From Bacillus spizizenii TU-B-10 (lineage in GTDB: Bacteria; Bacillota; Bacilli; Bacillales; Bacillaceae): a DNA stretch of 64,000 nucleotides. A program made the translations under genes and the position numbers. The notes below the pieces were generated by a model. That model made no database searches, was not told where the DNA came from, and was given only the letters and a program-made list of their open reading frames with translations. The stretch covers positions 1,840,857-1,904,856 of the forward strand of contig NC_016047.1 in the NCBI RefSeq assembly GCF_000227465.1, written 5' to 3'. Shown piece by piece: positions 1 through 9,859 of this stretch. Within the stretch, counting starts at the first letter, position 1. Each line of letters opens with the position of its first letter.

Positions 1-545
1 TATACGAGTACGCAAGAGCAGGGATTGAAGTAGAACGTCCGAAACGCATGATTACCATTGAAGACATCGCCCTGACGACAGAGATTACACATAATGAAGA
101 AACCGCAAGCTTCCGATTTACAGTGACATGCTCCAAAGGGACCTATGTAAGGACGTTGGCGGTCATGATCGGCGAAAAACTCGGATACCCGGCTCATATG
201 TCTCATTTAATTCGTACGGCATCCGGAGATTTTTCTCTCGACGAATGCTTTACCTTTGAAGAACTGGAAGCACAGGTCCAGTCCGGAACCGTGGGAGAGC
301 ATACAGTTCCTATTGAACGTGCGCTCAATCATTTGCCGAAATGGATCATAAGTGATACATTAGCTAAGAAAGTAGAAAATGGGGCTTTGCTTGAGACGCC
401 CGAGCAGTTTTCTGAAATGACAAGCGAAGACCGCATTGCCGTCTTTACTGAATCCGGAAGCTGTTTGGCGATCTATTTCCCCCATCCTGCAAAAAAAGGG
501 CTGTTAAAGCCGGCAAAAGTATTGATGCAAAAAAGCGAACAATAG
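1..545 (+). CDS. truB: tRNA pseudouridine(55) synthase, C-terminal part
   Basis: The gene is cut by the left edge of the window. The reading frame is open from base 3 (first residues YEYARAGIEVERPKR) to TAG at 543-545. The start and the catalytic Asp lie outside. TruB makes pseudouridine 55 in the T-loop of tRNAs. The visible part holds the end of the catalytic fold, including the SKGTYVRTLA segment typical of TruB, followed by a C-terminal PUA-like tail. ribC follows after 18 bases, the usual Bacillus order. Identification is from sequence similarity and synteny. Confidence 0.95.
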   Translation, partial: YEYARAGIEVERPKRMITIEDIALTTEITHNEETASFRFTVTCSKGTYVRTLAVMIGEKLGYPAHMSHLIRTASGDFSLDECFTFEELEAQVQSGTVGEHTVPIERALNHLPKWIISDTLAKKVENGALLETPEQFSEMTSEDRIAVFTESGSCLAIYFPHPAKKGLLKPAKVLMQKSEQ

Positions 546-563
546 AAAAAAGGTGACCGTTCT

Positions 564-1514
564 GTGAAGACGATACATATTACACATCCTCATCATTTAA
601 TCAAAGAGGAGCAGGCAAAGTCTGTGATGGCGTTAGGGTATTTTGACGGCGTTCATCTTGGGCATCAAAAGGTAATCGGCACAGCGAAGCAAATAGCCGA
701 AGAAAAGGGTCTGGCATTAGCTGTGATGACCTTTCATCCTCATCCTTCTCATGTATTGGGCAGGGATCAGGAGCCAAAGGATCTGATTACGCCTCTGGAA
801 GACAAAATAAACCAAATTGAACAATTAGGCACAGAGATTCTGTATGTCGTTAAATTTAATGAAGTATTTGCCTCTCTTTCTCCTAAGCAGTTTGCAGACC
901 AGTATATTATCGGCCTTAATGTACAGCACGCAGTGGCGGGCTTTGACTTTACGTATGGCAAATATGGCAAGGGAACAATGGAAACCATGCCGCATGATTT
1001 AGACGGAAAAGCAGAGTGCACAATGGTAGAAAAATTAACGGAGCAGGATAAAAAAATCAGCTCCTCATATATCCGTACCGCGCTTCAAAACGGAGACGTT
1101 GAATTGGCGAATATCTTGCTCGGACAGCCTTATTTTGTAAAAGGAATTGTCATTCACGGTGATAAAAGAGGGCGGACCATCGGGTTTCCGACAGCAAATG
1201 TCCGTTTAAATAACAGCTATATCGTTCCGCCGACGGGTGTATATGCCGTGAAAGCGGAAGTGAACGGCGAGGTTTACAATGGCGTTTGCAATATCGGCTA
1301 TAAGCCGACGTTTTATGAAAAACGTCCGGAGCAGCCTTCAATCGAGGTCAATCTGTTTGATTTCGATCAGGAAGTATACGGAGCCGCTATAAAAATCGAA
1401 TGGTATAAACGGATTCGGAGCGAGCGGAAATTCAATGGCATCAAAGAATTAACAGAGCAAATTGAGAAGGATAAGCAGGAAGCCATCCGTTATTTCAGCA
1501 ATTTGCGGAAATAA
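564..1514 (+). CDS. ribC: bifunctional riboflavin kinase / FAD synthetase
   Basis: Converts riboflavin to FMN and FMN to FAD in the cytoplasm. It is 316 residues, the usual RibC/RibF length. The N-terminal nucleotidyltransferase half shows the GYFDGVHLGHQKV motif (about residues 26-38), the HxGH-like signature of FAD synthetases. The C-terminal flavokinase half shows GDKRGRTIGFPTAN (about 199-212). The start is GTG at 564, seven bases after an AGGTGA ribosome site. It sits directly behind truB, so the two are probably cotranscribed. In B. subtilis RibC indirectly controls the FMN riboswitch by setting the FMN pool (established knowledge). Confidence 0.96.
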   Translation: MKTIHITHPHHLIKEEQAKSVMALGYFDGVHLGHQKVIGTAKQIAEEKGLALAVMTFHPHPSHVLGRDQEPKDLITPLEDKINQIEQLGTEILYVVKFNEVFASLSPKQFADQYIIGLNVQHAVAGFDFTYGKYGKGTMETMPHDLDGKAECTMVEKLTEQDKKISSSYIRTALQNGDVELANILLGQPYFVKGIVIHGDKRGRTIGFPTANVRLNNSYIVPPTGVYAVKAEVNGEVYNGVCNIGYKPTFYEKRPEQPSIEVNLFDFDQEVYGAAIKIEWYKRIRSERKFNGIKELTEQIEKDKQEAIRYFSNLRK

Positions 1515-1547
1515 CATGCAACGCACACAAATTTTATTCTAAAATAT

Positions 1548-1576
1548 TTGCATATGGGCACGATTTTTAGTATGAT
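1548..1576 (+). promoter_or_regulatory. sigma A promoter of rpsO
   Basis: TTGCAT (1548-1553), a 17-base spacer and TATGAT (1571-1576) fit a vegetative promoter. Transcription would start near 1583 and leave a leader of about 88 bases before rpsO. Confidence 0.7.
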
Positions 1577-1582
1577 AGTTTT

Positions 1583-1940
<358 letters not shown>

Positions 1941-1944
1941 TCGT

Positions 1945-1972
1945 AAAAAGCGGGAGGATTCCCGCTTTTTTA
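1945..1972 (+). terminator. rho-independent terminator after rpsO
   Basis: AAAAGCGGGA pairs with TCCCGCTTTT across a 2-base turn region, followed by T residues. It lies five bases after the rpsO stop. Confidence 0.9.
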
Positions 1973-2034
1973 TCGTATTAAAGCGAAATTACTTATAACA
2001 AATCATTGAAATCCTTTTACATACTACTTTGACA

Positions 2035-2064
2035 TTGATATGTTCAATTCATTTCGTTCATAAT
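2035..2064 (+). promoter_or_regulatory. possible sigma A promoter of pnpA
   Basis: TTGATA (2035-2040), 18-base spacer, CATAAT (2059-2064). A better -35 (TTGACA, 2029-2034) sits 24 bases away, too far for normal spacing. A promoter is likely here, but its exact elements are uncertain. Confidence 0.45.
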
Positions 2065-2112
2065 AGGAGTAATTGATTATTTCACACAACGAAGAGAGGA
2101 GTTCGTAATCGT

Positions 2113-4230
2113 ATGGGACAAGAAAAACATGTCTTTACCATAGATTGGGCCGGAAGAACGCTTACCGTTGAAACCGGCCAGCTTGCCAAACAGGCAAACG
2201 GTGCTGTGATGATCCGCTACGGTGATACAGCAGTACTTAGTACAGCAACCGCTTCAAAAGAACCAAAACCGCTTGATTTCTTCCCGCTTACTGTAAACTA
2301 TGAGGAAAGATTATATGCGGTAGGAAAAATTCCGGGCGGATTTATTAAAAGAGAAGGACGTCCAAGTGAAAAAGCGGTTCTTGCCAGCCGTTTAATCGAC
2401 CGTCCGATCCGTCCTTTGTTTGCCGATGGATTCCGTAATGAAGTACAAGTCATCAGCATTGTCATGAGTGTTGACCAAGACTGCTCTTCTGAAATGGCTG
2501 CCATGTTCGGTTCATCTCTTGCTCTTTCTGTATCGGACATTCCGTTTGAAGGACCGATTGCAGGGGTTACTGTCGGACGCATTGATGATCAATTTATTAT
2601 TAACCCGACAGTCGATCAGCTTGAGAAAAGCGACATCAATCTTGTTGTTGCCGGCACGAAAGATGCCATTAACATGGTAGAAGCGGGAGCGGACGAGGTT
2701 CCTGAGGAAACCATGCTTGAAGCCATTATGTTCGGCCATGAAGAGATTAAACGCCTGATTGCATTCCAAGAAGAAATTGTAGCAGCAGTTGGCAAAGAGA
2801 AATCAGAAATTGCGCTTTATGAAATTGATGAAGAGCTTAGTGAAAAAGTAAAAGCTTTAGCAGAAAAAGATCTGCTGAAAGCTATTCAAGTTCATGAAAA
2901 GCATGCCCGCGAAGATGCCATTAATGAAGTGAAAAACACAGTTGTGGCAAAATTCGAGGATGAAGAGCATGATGAAGACACAATCAAGCAAGTGAAGCAG
3001 ATTTTATCCAAGCTGGTGAAAAATGAAGTGCGCCGCCTGATTACTGAAGAGAAAGTAAGACCGGACGGCCGCGGTGTCGATCAAATTCGCCCGCTTTCTT
3101 CTGAGGTCGGCCTCTTGCCAAGAACGCACGGATCAGGTCTGTTTACAAGGGGACAAACACAAGCCCTCAGCGTATGTACGCTAGGTGCTCTAGGAGATGT
3201 GCAAATCCTTGACGGCTTAGGTGTTGAAGAGTCAAAACGGTTTATGCATCACTACAACTTCCCGCAATTCAGCGTTGGGGAAACAGGACCAATGCGTGGG
3301 CCGGGACGCCGTGAAATCGGACACGGAGCACTGGGTGAGCGTGCGCTTGAGCCAGTTATTCCGTCTGAAAAAGACTTCCCTTACACTGTCCGTCTTGTAT
3401 CAGAAGTGCTTGAATCAAACGGTTCTACGTCTCAAGCAAGTATTTGCGCAAGCACACTTGCAATGATGGATGCCGGTGTACCAATCAAAGCCCCAGTTGC
3501 GGGTATTGCGATGGGTCTTGTCAAATCAGGCGAACATTACACCGTTCTGACTGACATTCAAGGCATGGAAGACGCGCTTGGAGATATGGACTTTAAAGTA
3601 GCAGGAACGGAAAAAGGCGTAACAGCGCTGCAAATGGACATTAAAATCGAAGGCCTTTCCAGAGAGATTCTTGAAGAAGCGCTTCAGCAGGCGAAAAAAG
3701 GAAGAATGGAAATCCTCAACAGCATGCTTGCGACATTAAGCGAATCAAGAAAAGAGCTTTCTCAATATGCGCCTAAGATTTTAACAATGGCCATTAATCC
3801 TGATAAAATCCGCGATGTCATTGGGCCAAGCGGAAAACAAATCAATAAGATCATCGAAGAAACCGGTGTTAAAATTGATATTGAGCAGGACGGCACAATC
3901 TTTATTTCTTCAACAGATGAAAGCAGCAACCAAAAAGCGCAAAAAATCATCGAAGACCTTGTCAGAGAGGTTGAAGTCGGCCAGCTTTACCTAGGTAAAG
4001 TGAAACGAATCGAAAAATTCGGGGCTTTCGTTGAAATTTTCAGCGGAAAAGACGGTTTGGTGCACATTTCAGAGCTTGCGCTTGAACGCGTAGGAAAAGT
4101 TGAAGATGTTGTGAAAATCGGAGACGAGATTCTTGTCAAGGTCACTGAAATTGATAAACAAGGACGAGTCAATTTGTCTCGTAAAGCGGTGCTCCGTGAA
4201 GAGAAAGAAAAAGAAGAACAACAATCTTAA
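2113..4230 (+). CDS. pnpA: polynucleotide phosphorylase
   Basis: 3'-to-5' phosphorolytic exoribonuclease of the RNA degradation machinery, 705 residues. Two RNase PH-like domains are visible. The first starts with [15 protein letters not shown]. The second, from about residue 315, holds VRPDGRG and the catalytic-core region [14 protein letters not shown] and [22 protein letters not shown] domain ([19 protein letters not shown], about 556-574) and an S1 domain ([17 protein letters not shown], about 624-640) finish the protein. The start is ATG with GAAGAGAGGAG upstream. PNPase partners with RNase Y, also encoded in this window. A terminator follows. Confidence 0.97.
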   Translation: MGQEKHVFTIDWAGRTLTVETGQLAKQANGAVMIRYGDTAVLSTATASKEPKPLDFFPLTVNYEERLYAVGKIPGGFIKREGRPSEKAVLASRLIDRPIRPLFADGFRNEVQVISIVMSVDQDCSSEMAAMFGSSLALSVSDIPFEGPIAGVTVGRIDDQFIINPTVDQLEKSDINLVVAGTKDAINMVEAGADEVPEETMLEAIMFGHEEIKRLIAFQEEIVAAVGKEKSEIALYEIDEELSEKVKALAEKDLLKAIQVHEKHAREDAINEVKNTVVAKFEDEEHDEDTIKQVKQILSKLVKNEVRRLITEEKVRPDGRGVDQIRPLSSEVGLLPRTHGSGLFTRGQTQALSVCTLGALGDVQILDGLGVEESKRFMHHYNFPQFSVGETGPMRGPGRREIGHGALGERALEPVIPSEKDFPYTVRLVSEVLESNGSTSQASICASTLAMMDAGVPIKAPVAGIAMGLVKSGEHYTVLTDIQGMEDALGDMDFKVAGTEKGVTALQMDIKIEGLSREILEEALQQAKKGRMEILNSMLATLSESRKELSQYAPKILTMAINPDKIRDVIGPSGKQINKIIEETGVKIDIEQDGTIFISSTDESSNQKAQKIIEDLVREVEVGQLYLGKVKRIEKFGAFVEIFSGKDGLVHISELALERVGKVEDVVKIGDEILVKVTEIDKQGRVNLSRKAVLREEKEKEEQQS

Positions 4231-4242
4231 ATGAAAACATAA

Positions 4243-4275
4243 AAAGGAGCCTGGGAGACCCGGCTTCTTTATTTT
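4243..4275 (+). terminator. terminator after pnpA
   Basis: AGGAGCC-T-GGG pairs with CCC-GGCTTCT (one bulged T, one G-U pair), followed by TTTATTTT. It is imperfect, so partial readthrough into ylxY is possible. Confidence 0.65.
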
Positions 4276-4347
4276 GAAGCTTTTAAAAAGCAGGCGGGTT
4301 CTACCTTGTCCTTCTCCTTCATAATGTGAGGTGAGGGGGGACAGAAC

Positions 4348-5307
4348 ATGTACAAAAAATTTGTGCCGTTTGCCGTTTTTCTATTTCTTTTTTTTGTCTC
4401 ATTTGAGATGATGAAAAATCCGCACACACTTGATTATATAGGGGCAATGAAAAAAGATACGGTGACTGTCACGGCGTCCAAAGACCCGTTATATGAAGAA
4501 TTGCTTCAAAAAGCGCCGGAGTACGAAGTCAAGCCCCAGGATGCCAGAGTCGATAAAGTGTGGAAAAGCATTCCCGGCTACAATGGACTGAAGGTCAATA
4601 TTGAACAATCATATAAAAAAATGAAAAAACACGGCGAGTTTCGGGAAAACGATCTGGTGTACAGCCAAGTAAAACCAAACGTTCATCTTGAGTCTCTTCA
4701 GCCTGAGCCTATTTATAAAGGAAATCCTGACAAACCGATGGTGGCTTTTTTAATCAATGTGGCATGGGGAAATGAGTATTTGGAAAAAATGCTCCCTATC
4801 CTGCAAAAGCACCAAGTCAAGGCTACGTTCTTTTTAGAAGGCAATTGGGTGAGGAACAATAAACAGCTCGCTAAGAAGATTGCGGAAGACGGACATGAAA
4901 TCGGAAATCATTCATACAATCATCCAGATATGAGCAAACTGACTACAGGAAGAATTTCCGAGCAGCTCGACAAGACAAATGAGCAAATAGAACAAACGAT
5001 TGGCGTTAAGCCGAAGTGGTTCGCTCCGCCGAGCGGAAGTTTACGAAAAGCGGTTGTCGACATTGCAGCTGAGAAACAGATGGGAACAATAATGTGGACA
5101 GTTGATACGATCGATTGGCAAAAACCGGCTCCGTCTGTACTTCAAACGAGAGTGTTAAGCAAGATACATAATGGTGCCATGATTTTAATGCATCCGACTG
5201 ACTCCACGGCGGAAAGTCTTGAAGTGCTGATTACAAAGATAAAAGATAAAGGATACGCGCTTGGAACAGTCACTGAACTAATGGATGAAACAAGACTGTT
5301 GAAGTAA
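4348..5307 (+). CDS. ylxY: NodB-like polysaccharide deacetylase family protein, probably inactive
   Basis: 319 residues with an N-terminal signal or anchor (FVPFAVFLFLFFVSFEMM, about 5-22), so it is exported or membrane-tethered. A NodB fold covers about residues 130-310: KATFFLEGNWV, GHEIGNHSYNH and WFAPPSG match family motifs 2 and 3, and the HxxxH metal pair is present. The first family motif (TFDDG), which supplies the catalytic Asp, is replaced by LINVAWG (about 134-140). The fold is kept, but metal-dependent deacetylation is doubtful. The start is ATG with GAGGTGAGGGGGG upstream. It lies between pnpA and mlpA. A role with spore or wall polymers is inference. Confidence 0.9.
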   Translation: MYKKFVPFAVFLFLFFVSFEMMKNPHTLDYIGAMKKDTVTVTASKDPLYEELLQKAPEYEVKPQDARVDKVWKSIPGYNGLKVNIEQSYKKMKKHGEFRENDLVYSQVKPNVHLESLQPEPIYKGNPDKPMVAFLINVAWGNEYLEKMLPILQKHQVKATFFLEGNWVRNNKQLAKKIAEDGHEIGNHSYNHPDMSKLTTGRISEQLDKTNEQIEQTIGVKPKWFAPPSGSLRKAVVDIAAEKQMGTIMWTVDTIDWQKPAPSVLQTRVLSKIHNGAMILMHPTDSTAESLEVLITKIKDKGYALGTVTELMDETRLLK

Positions 5308-5346
5308 CAGATGCAGGCAGCTTGTCTTTGAATAGGAGGAACAAAT

Positions 5347-6576
5347 TTGATTAAACGATATACGTGTCAAAATGGTGTAAGAGTTGTGCTGGAAAATAAC
5401 CCGACAGTCCGTTCTGTTGCGATCGGCGTATGGATCGGCACAGGTTCGCGGCACGAAACGCCGGAGATAAACGGGATTTCTCACTTTTTAGAGCACATGT
5501 TCTTTAAAGGGACGAGCACAAGATCTGCACGCGAGATAGCAGAATCTTTTGATCGTATTGGCGGTCAGGTCAATGCGTTTACTTCAAAGGAATATACCTG
5601 CTACTATGCAAAGGTGCTTGACGAGCATGCGAATTACGCGCTTGACGTATTAGCAGATATGTTCTTTCATTCAACGTTTGATGAAAACGAGCTGAAAAAA
5701 GAAAAAAATGTAGTATATGAAGAAATTAAAATGTACGAAGATGCGCCAGACGACATTGTGCATGATTTACTGAGCAAAGCCACTTACGGCAATCATTCTT
5801 TAGGCTACCCAATTCTAGGCACGGAAGAAACGCTTGCTTCTTTCAATGGTGACTCTCTCAGACAATACATGCATGATTATTATACGCCGGACCGAGTGGT
5901 CATTTCGGTAGCGGGCAATATATCTGACAGTTTTATCAAAGATGTAGAAAAATGGTTCGGGTCATACGAGGCGAAAGGCAAAGCGACAGGCCTTGAGAAA
6001 CCCGATTTCTACACAGAAAAACTGACGAGAAAAAAAGAAACAGAGCAGGCTCATCTGTGCCTTGGATTTAAGGGCCTTCAGGTTGGCCATGAACGCATTT
6101 ATGATTTAATTGTCCTGAATAATGTGCTCGGAGGCAGCATGAGCAGCCGGCTGTTCCAAGATGTCCGAGAAGACAAAGGCCTCGCTTATTCTGTTTACAG
6201 CTATCATAGCTCTTATGAGGACAGCGGAATGCTTACCATTTACGGAGGAACGGGTGCCAATCAGCTTCAGCAGCTGTCAGAAACCATTCAAGAAACCCTT
6301 GCTACATTAAAGCGCGACGGCATTACCTCAAAAGAGCTGGAAAATAGCAAGGAGCAAATGAAGGGAAGCTTAATGCTGAGCTTAGAAAGTACAAACAGTA
6401 AAATGAGCCGAAACGGGAAAAATGAACTGCTGCTCGGCAGACATAAAACATTAGATGAGATCATCAATGAATTAAACGCCGTGAACTTAGAGCGTGTCAA
6501 CGGCCTTGCCAGACAATTGTTTACTGATGATTATGCACTGGCACTCATCAGCCCTTCCGGCAATATGCCGTCTTAA
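5347..6576 (+). CDS. mlpA: M16-family zinc processing protease
   Basis: 409 residues. It has the inverted zinc motif HFLEH (about residues 46-50) and a downstream Glu region (NVVYEEIKMYED, about 120-131) that complete an M16B peptidase site. The domain order resembles mitochondrial processing peptidase beta subunits. There is no signal peptide, so it is cytoplasmic. The start is TTG behind a strong AGGAGG site. MlpA (YmxG) affects extracellular protease levels in B. subtilis (established knowledge). A terminator follows immediately. Confidence 0.94.
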   Translation: MIKRYTCQNGVRVVLENNPTVRSVAIGVWIGTGSRHETPEINGISHFLEHMFFKGTSTRSAREIAESFDRIGGQVNAFTSKEYTCYYAKVLDEHANYALDVLADMFFHSTFDENELKKEKNVVYEEIKMYEDAPDDIVHDLLSKATYGNHSLGYPILGTEETLASFNGDSLRQYMHDYYTPDRVVISVAGNISDSFIKDVEKWFGSYEAKGKATGLEKPDFYTEKLTRKKETEQAHLCLGFKGLQVGHERIYDLIVLNNVLGGSMSSRLFQDVREDKGLAYSVYSYHSSYEDSGMLTIYGGTGANQLQQLSETIQETLATLKRDGITSKELENSKEQMKGSLMLSLESTNSKMSRNGKNELLLGRHKTLDEIINELNAVNLERVNGLARQLFTDDYALALISPSGNMPS

Positions 6577-6585
6577 AAAGGAAAA

Positions 6586-6616
6586 GCCTGCCCCTTAACG
6601 GAGCAGGCATTTTTTT
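6586..6616 (+). terminator. terminator after mlpA
   Basis: GCCTGC (6586-6591) pairs with GCAGGC (6603-6608), followed by ATTTTTTTA. Confidence 0.85.
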
Positions 6617-6654
6617 ATCCCTTTGATCATACATAGTACAAGGGGGTGACAGAC

Positions 6655-6912
6655 ATGCGGCTCAGTGAATTATCAGGAAAGGAAATTGTAGACATCAAAA
6701 GAGCTGAACGGCTGGGAGTGCTTGGCCAGACCGATTTAGAAATCAATGAACAGGATGGCCAGATTACAGCACTCCTCATTCCGACAGTTAAGTGGTTTGG
6801 TTTGAGAAAACACGGTCAAGACATTCGTGTCCCCTGGCATCATATTCAAAAGATCGGATCAGATATGATCATATTAGATGTACCTGAGGAAATGTCTCCT
6901 CGACAAGAGTAA
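6655..6912 (+). CDS. ymxH: PRC-barrel sporulation protein, YlmC/YmxH family
   Basis: 85 residues with a PRC-barrel signature (MRLSELSGKEIVDI; VPWHHIQKIGSDMIIL). Members of this small family occur in spore formers next to spoVF. The exact role is not established. The frame is also open from a GTG at 6646, but that GTG is part of the AAGGGGG ribosome site. ATG at 6655, eight bases downstream, is the better start and gives the usual family length. It has terminators on both sides, so it is likely a short transcript of its own. Confidence 0.88.
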   Translation: MRLSELSGKEIVDIKRAERLGVLGQTDLEINEQDGQITALLIPTVKWFGLRKHGQDIRVPWHHIQKIGSDMIILDVPEEMSPRQE

Positions 6913-6961
6913 ATGAAAAAGCCCAAAATGACTGTGGTGCGGGCTCTAAAGTAAACATCTG

Positions 6962-6997
6962 AAACATCGGCTTTTGGCAGCCGATGTTTTTTTATAT
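6962..6997 (+). terminator. terminator after ymxH
   Basis: AAACATCGGCT pairs with AGCCGATGTTT over a six-base loop, followed by a T run. Confidence 0.9.
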
Positions 6998-7020
6998 GAA
7001 AAAACCGCATGTTTTAATTC

Positions 7021-7048
7021 ACCGGTATTTCCTTTTGATCATAAGATG
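7021..7048 (+). promoter_or_regulatory. candidate sigma K promoter of dpaAB
   Basis: ACC (7021-7023), 16 bases, then CATAAGATG (7040-7048), close to the sigma K pattern AC / CATAnnnTA. This fits mother-cell expression of dipicolinate synthase (established for spoVF). The site itself is read from sequence only. Confidence 0.6.
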
Positions 7049-7103
7049 AAGGGGAGCTTAACAACTAGAGATCCAGTATATACAAAGAAGGTGAACGTTT
7101 AGA

Positions 7104-7997
7104 ATGTTAACCGGATTGAAAATTGCAGTTATCGGCGGTGACGCAAGACAGCTCGAAATTATTAGAAAGCTCACTGAACAGCAGGCTGACATCTACCTTG
7201 TCGGTTTTGACCAATTGGATCACGGTTTTACCGGAGCAGTAAAATGCAACATTGATGAAATTCCTTTTCAGCAAATAGACAGCATTATTCTTCCAGTGTC
7301 TGCGACAACAGGAGAAGGTGTCGTATCGACGGTATTTTCGAATGAAGAGGTTGTGTTAAAACAGGAGCATCTCGACAAAACGCCTGCACACTGTGTCATT
7401 TTCTCAGGAATTTCTAACGCCTATTTAGAAAACATTGCAGCTCAAGCAAACAGAAAACTTGTTAAGCTGTTTGAGCGGGATGACATTGCGATATACAATT
7501 CTATTCCGACAGTAGAAGGAACGATCATGCTGGCTATTCAGCACACGGATTATACGATACACGGATCTCAGGTGGCCGTTCTTGGTCTAGGACGCACCGG
7601 GATGACGATTGCCCGTACATTTGCCGCGCTTGGAGCGAATGTAAAAGTGGGGGCAAGAAGTTCAGCGCATCTGGCACGTATCACTGAAATGGGGCTCGTT
7701 CCTTTTCACACCGATGAGCTGAAAGAGCATGTAAAAGATATAGATATTTGTATTAATACCATACCGAGTATGATTTTAAATCAATCGGTTCTTTCTAGCA
7801 TGACACCAAAAACCTTAATATTGGATCTGGCCTCACGTCCCGGGGGAACGGATTTTAAATATGCCGAAAAACAGGGGATTAAAGCACTTCTTGCCCCTGG
7901 CCTTCCAGGGATTGTCGCACCTAAAACAGCCGGGCAAATCCTCGCAAACGTCTTGAGCAAGCTTTTGGCTGAAATACAAGCTGAGGAGGGGAAATAA
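7104..7997 (+). CDS. dpaA: dipicolinate synthase subunit A
   Basis: 297 residues. With DpaB it converts dihydrodipicolinate to dipicolinic acid in the mother cell, the chelator that loads the spore core with calcium. A Rossmann nucleotide-binding motif VAVLGLGRTGMTIA (about residues 155-168) follows an N-terminal domain also starting with a dinucleotide-like fold (KIAVIGGDARQLEI). The start is ATG with AAGGTGA upstream. dpaB begins two bases after its stop, so the subunits are cotranscribed and probably coupled in translation. The substrate comes from DapA and Asd encoded just downstream. Also called SpoVFA. Confidence 0.97.
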   Translation: MLTGLKIAVIGGDARQLEIIRKLTEQQADIYLVGFDQLDHGFTGAVKCNIDEIPFQQIDSIILPVSATTGEGVVSTVFSNEEVVLKQEHLDKTPAHCVIFSGISNAYLENIAAQANRKLVKLFERDDIAIYNSIPTVEGTIMLAIQHTDYTIHGSQVAVLGLGRTGMTIARTFAALGANVKVGARSSAHLARITEMGLVPFHTDELKEHVKDIDICINTIPSMILNQSVLSSMTPKTLILDLASRPGGTDFKYAEKQGIKALLAPGLPGIVAPKTAGQILANVLSKLLAEIQAEEGK

Positions 7998-7999
7998 GG

Positions 8000-8602
8000 A
8001 TGTCGTCATTAAAAGGAAAAAGAATCGGGTTTGGACTGACCGGATCGCATTGCACATATGAAGCGGTTTTCCCGCAAATTGAGGCGCTGGTCAACGAAGG
8101 AGCGGAAGTGCGTCCGGTTGTCACATTTAACATGAAATCCACAAATACCCGATTTGGAGAGGGAGCAGAATGGGTTAAAAAAATTGAAGACTTGACTGGA
8201 TATGAGGCAATTGATTCAATTGTAAAGGCAGAGCCCCTTGGGCCGAAGCTTCCCCTTGACTGCATGGTCATTGCTCCTTTAACCGGCAATTCAATGAGCA
8301 AGCTGGCAAATGCCATGACGGACAGTCCGGTGCTGATGGCGGCAAAAGCGACAATCCGAAACAATCGGCCGGTCGTTCTTGGCATCTCGACAAATGATGC
8401 TCTCGGTTTAAACGGAACAAATTTAATGAGGCTCATGTCAACAAAAAATATCTTTTTTATTCCATTCGGGCAAGACGATCCATTTAAAAAACCGAATTCA
8501 ATGGTAGCCAAAATGGATCTGCTTCCGCAAACCATTGAAAAGGCACTAATGTATCAGCAGCTTCAGCCGGTTCTGGTTGAGAATTATCAGGGAAATGACT
8601 AA
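8000..8602 (+). CDS. dpaB: dipicolinate synthase subunit B (flavoprotein)
   Basis: 200 residues of the flavoprotein fold (RIGFGLTGSHCTYEAVFPQI at the N-terminus, then VIAPLTGNSMSKLANAM about 91-107), typical of FMN-binding SpoVFB. It partners DpaA. ATG at 8000 lies two bases after the dpaA stop, with GAGGGG inside the end of dpaA as ribosome site. A 204-residue frame on the other strand lies wholly inside this gene and is a shadow. Confidence 0.97.
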   Translation: MSSLKGKRIGFGLTGSHCTYEAVFPQIEALVNEGAEVRPVVTFNMKSTNTRFGEGAEWVKKIEDLTGYEAIDSIVKAEPLGPKLPLDCMVIAPLTGNSMSKLANAMTDSPVLMAAKATIRNNRPVVLGISTNDALGLNGTNLMRLMSTKNIFFIPFGQDDPFKKPNSMVAKMDLLPQTIEKALMYQQLQPVLVENYQGND

Positions 8603-8727
8603 ATTTACAGAAAATCTTTCCCAAACTAAAAAATTCGGTCATCACCCGCATATTCTATGGTAAAATAAAACGTAAAATCATAGTCAAATCAATTCAATGA
8701 GGCTGATTGGCGGAAGGAGTTTTACAG

Positions 8728-9768
8728 ATGGGAAGAGGTTTACACGTAGCTGTTGTCGGAGCGACAGGAGCTGTAGGACAACAAATGCTTAAAACACTTG
8801 AAGACAGAAACTTTGAAATGGACACACTTACATTGCTATCTTCAAAACGCTCTGCGGGGACAAAAGTCACGTTTAAAGGCGAAGAGCTGACTGTTCAGGA
8901 AGCTTCTCCTGAGAGCTTTGAAGGGGTAAATATTGCTTTGTTCAGCGCCGGTGGAAGCGTATCACAAGCATTGGCACCAGAAGCTGTAAAACGCGGCGCT
9001 ATTGTTATAGATAATACGAGTGCGTTCCGTATGGACGAAAATACACCGCTTGTTGTGCCTGAAGTGAATGAGGCAGACTTGCATGAACACAACGGCATCA
9101 TTGCCAATCCTAACTGCTCTACAATCCAAATGGTTGCGGCTCTTGAACCGATCCGCAAAGCATACGGCTTAAACAAAGTCATCGTATCAACGTACCAGGC
9201 GGTATCAGGAGCGGGAAATGAAGCTGTAAAAGAGCTTTACAGCCAAACACAGGCGATTTTAGATCAAGAAGAAATTGAGCCTGCGATCATGCCTGTAAAA
9301 GGTGACCAAAAACACTATCAAATCGCCTTCAACGCGATTCCGCAAATTGATAAATTCCAAGATAACGGCTATACGTTTGAGGAAATGAAAATGATAAATG
9401 AAACGAAAAAAATCATGCACATGCCAGACCTTCAAGTAGCGGCTACATGTGTGAGACTGCCAATTCAAACTGGGCACTCAGAGTCAGTCTACATTGAGGT
9501 AGACCGTGATGACGCTACAGTTGAAGATATTAAAAATCTATTAAAAGAAGCTCCGGGCGTGACACTTCAGGATGACCCAAGCCAACAGCTTTATCCGATG
9601 CCTGCTGATGCCGTCGGCAAAAACGATGTGTTTGTAGGCCGCATCCGCAAAGACTTGGACAGAGCAAACGGTTTTCATTTATGGGTTGTTTCTGATAACC
9701 TATTAAAAGGCGCGGCATGGAACTCTGTTCAAATTGCAGAAAGCCTGAAAAAACTAAACCTCGTATAA
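8728..9768 (+). CDS. asd: aspartate-semialdehyde dehydrogenase
   Basis: 346 residues. It reduces aspartyl phosphate to the semialdehyde for lysine, methionine, threonine, diaminopimelate and dipicolinate synthesis. An NADP motif [12 protein letters not shown] (about 9-20) and the catalytic-Cys motif NPNCSTIQM (about 130-138) are visible. The frame is open from a TTG at 8707, but GGAAGGAG (8712-8719) points to ATG at 8728, which gives the usual length. It stands between the spore-specific dpaAB and dapG-dapA. Confidence 0.97.
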   Translation: MGRGLHVAVVGATGAVGQQMLKTLEDRNFEMDTLTLLSSKRSAGTKVTFKGEELTVQEASPESFEGVNIALFSAGGSVSQALAPEAVKRGAIVIDNTSAFRMDENTPLVVPEVNEADLHEHNGIIANPNCSTIQMVAALEPIRKAYGLNKVIVSTYQAVSGAGNEAVKELYSQTQAILDQEEIEPAIMPVKGDQKHYQIAFNAIPQIDKFQDNGYTFEEMKMINETKKIMHMPDLQVAATCVRLPIQTGHSESVYIEVDRDDATVEDIKNLLKEAPGVTLQDDPSQQLYPMPADAVGKNDVFVGRIRKDLDRANGFHLWVVSDNLLKGAAWNSVQIAESLKKLNLV

Positions 9769-9793
9769 TAGAGAGAATTTCCTAAAGACGAAT

Positions 9794-9829
9794 AGAAGAG
9801 AGTAAGGCACTATCAGCCTGCTCTCTTCT
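9794..9829 (+). other. hairpin between asd and dapG without U tract
   Basis: AGAAGAGAG (9794-9802) is complementary to CTCTCTTCT (9821-9829), with an inner GGC/GCC pair. No T run follows, so it is not a classical terminator. It could protect the asd transcript end or mark an RNase processing site. That is inference. Confidence 0.6.
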
Positions 9830-9859
9830 GTTACGTCCGAATAATTTGGAGTGAAAACA

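Noticed and set aside
2029..2064. TTGACA with CATAAT as a consensus promoter for pnpA
   Set aside because: The spacer would be 24 bases. The weaker TTGATA with an 18-base spacer was listed instead.
7921..8535. 204-codon open frame on the minus strand
   Set aside because: It lies almost entirely inside dpaB on the other strand. It has no ribosome site of note and an unlikely composition, so it is a shadow.
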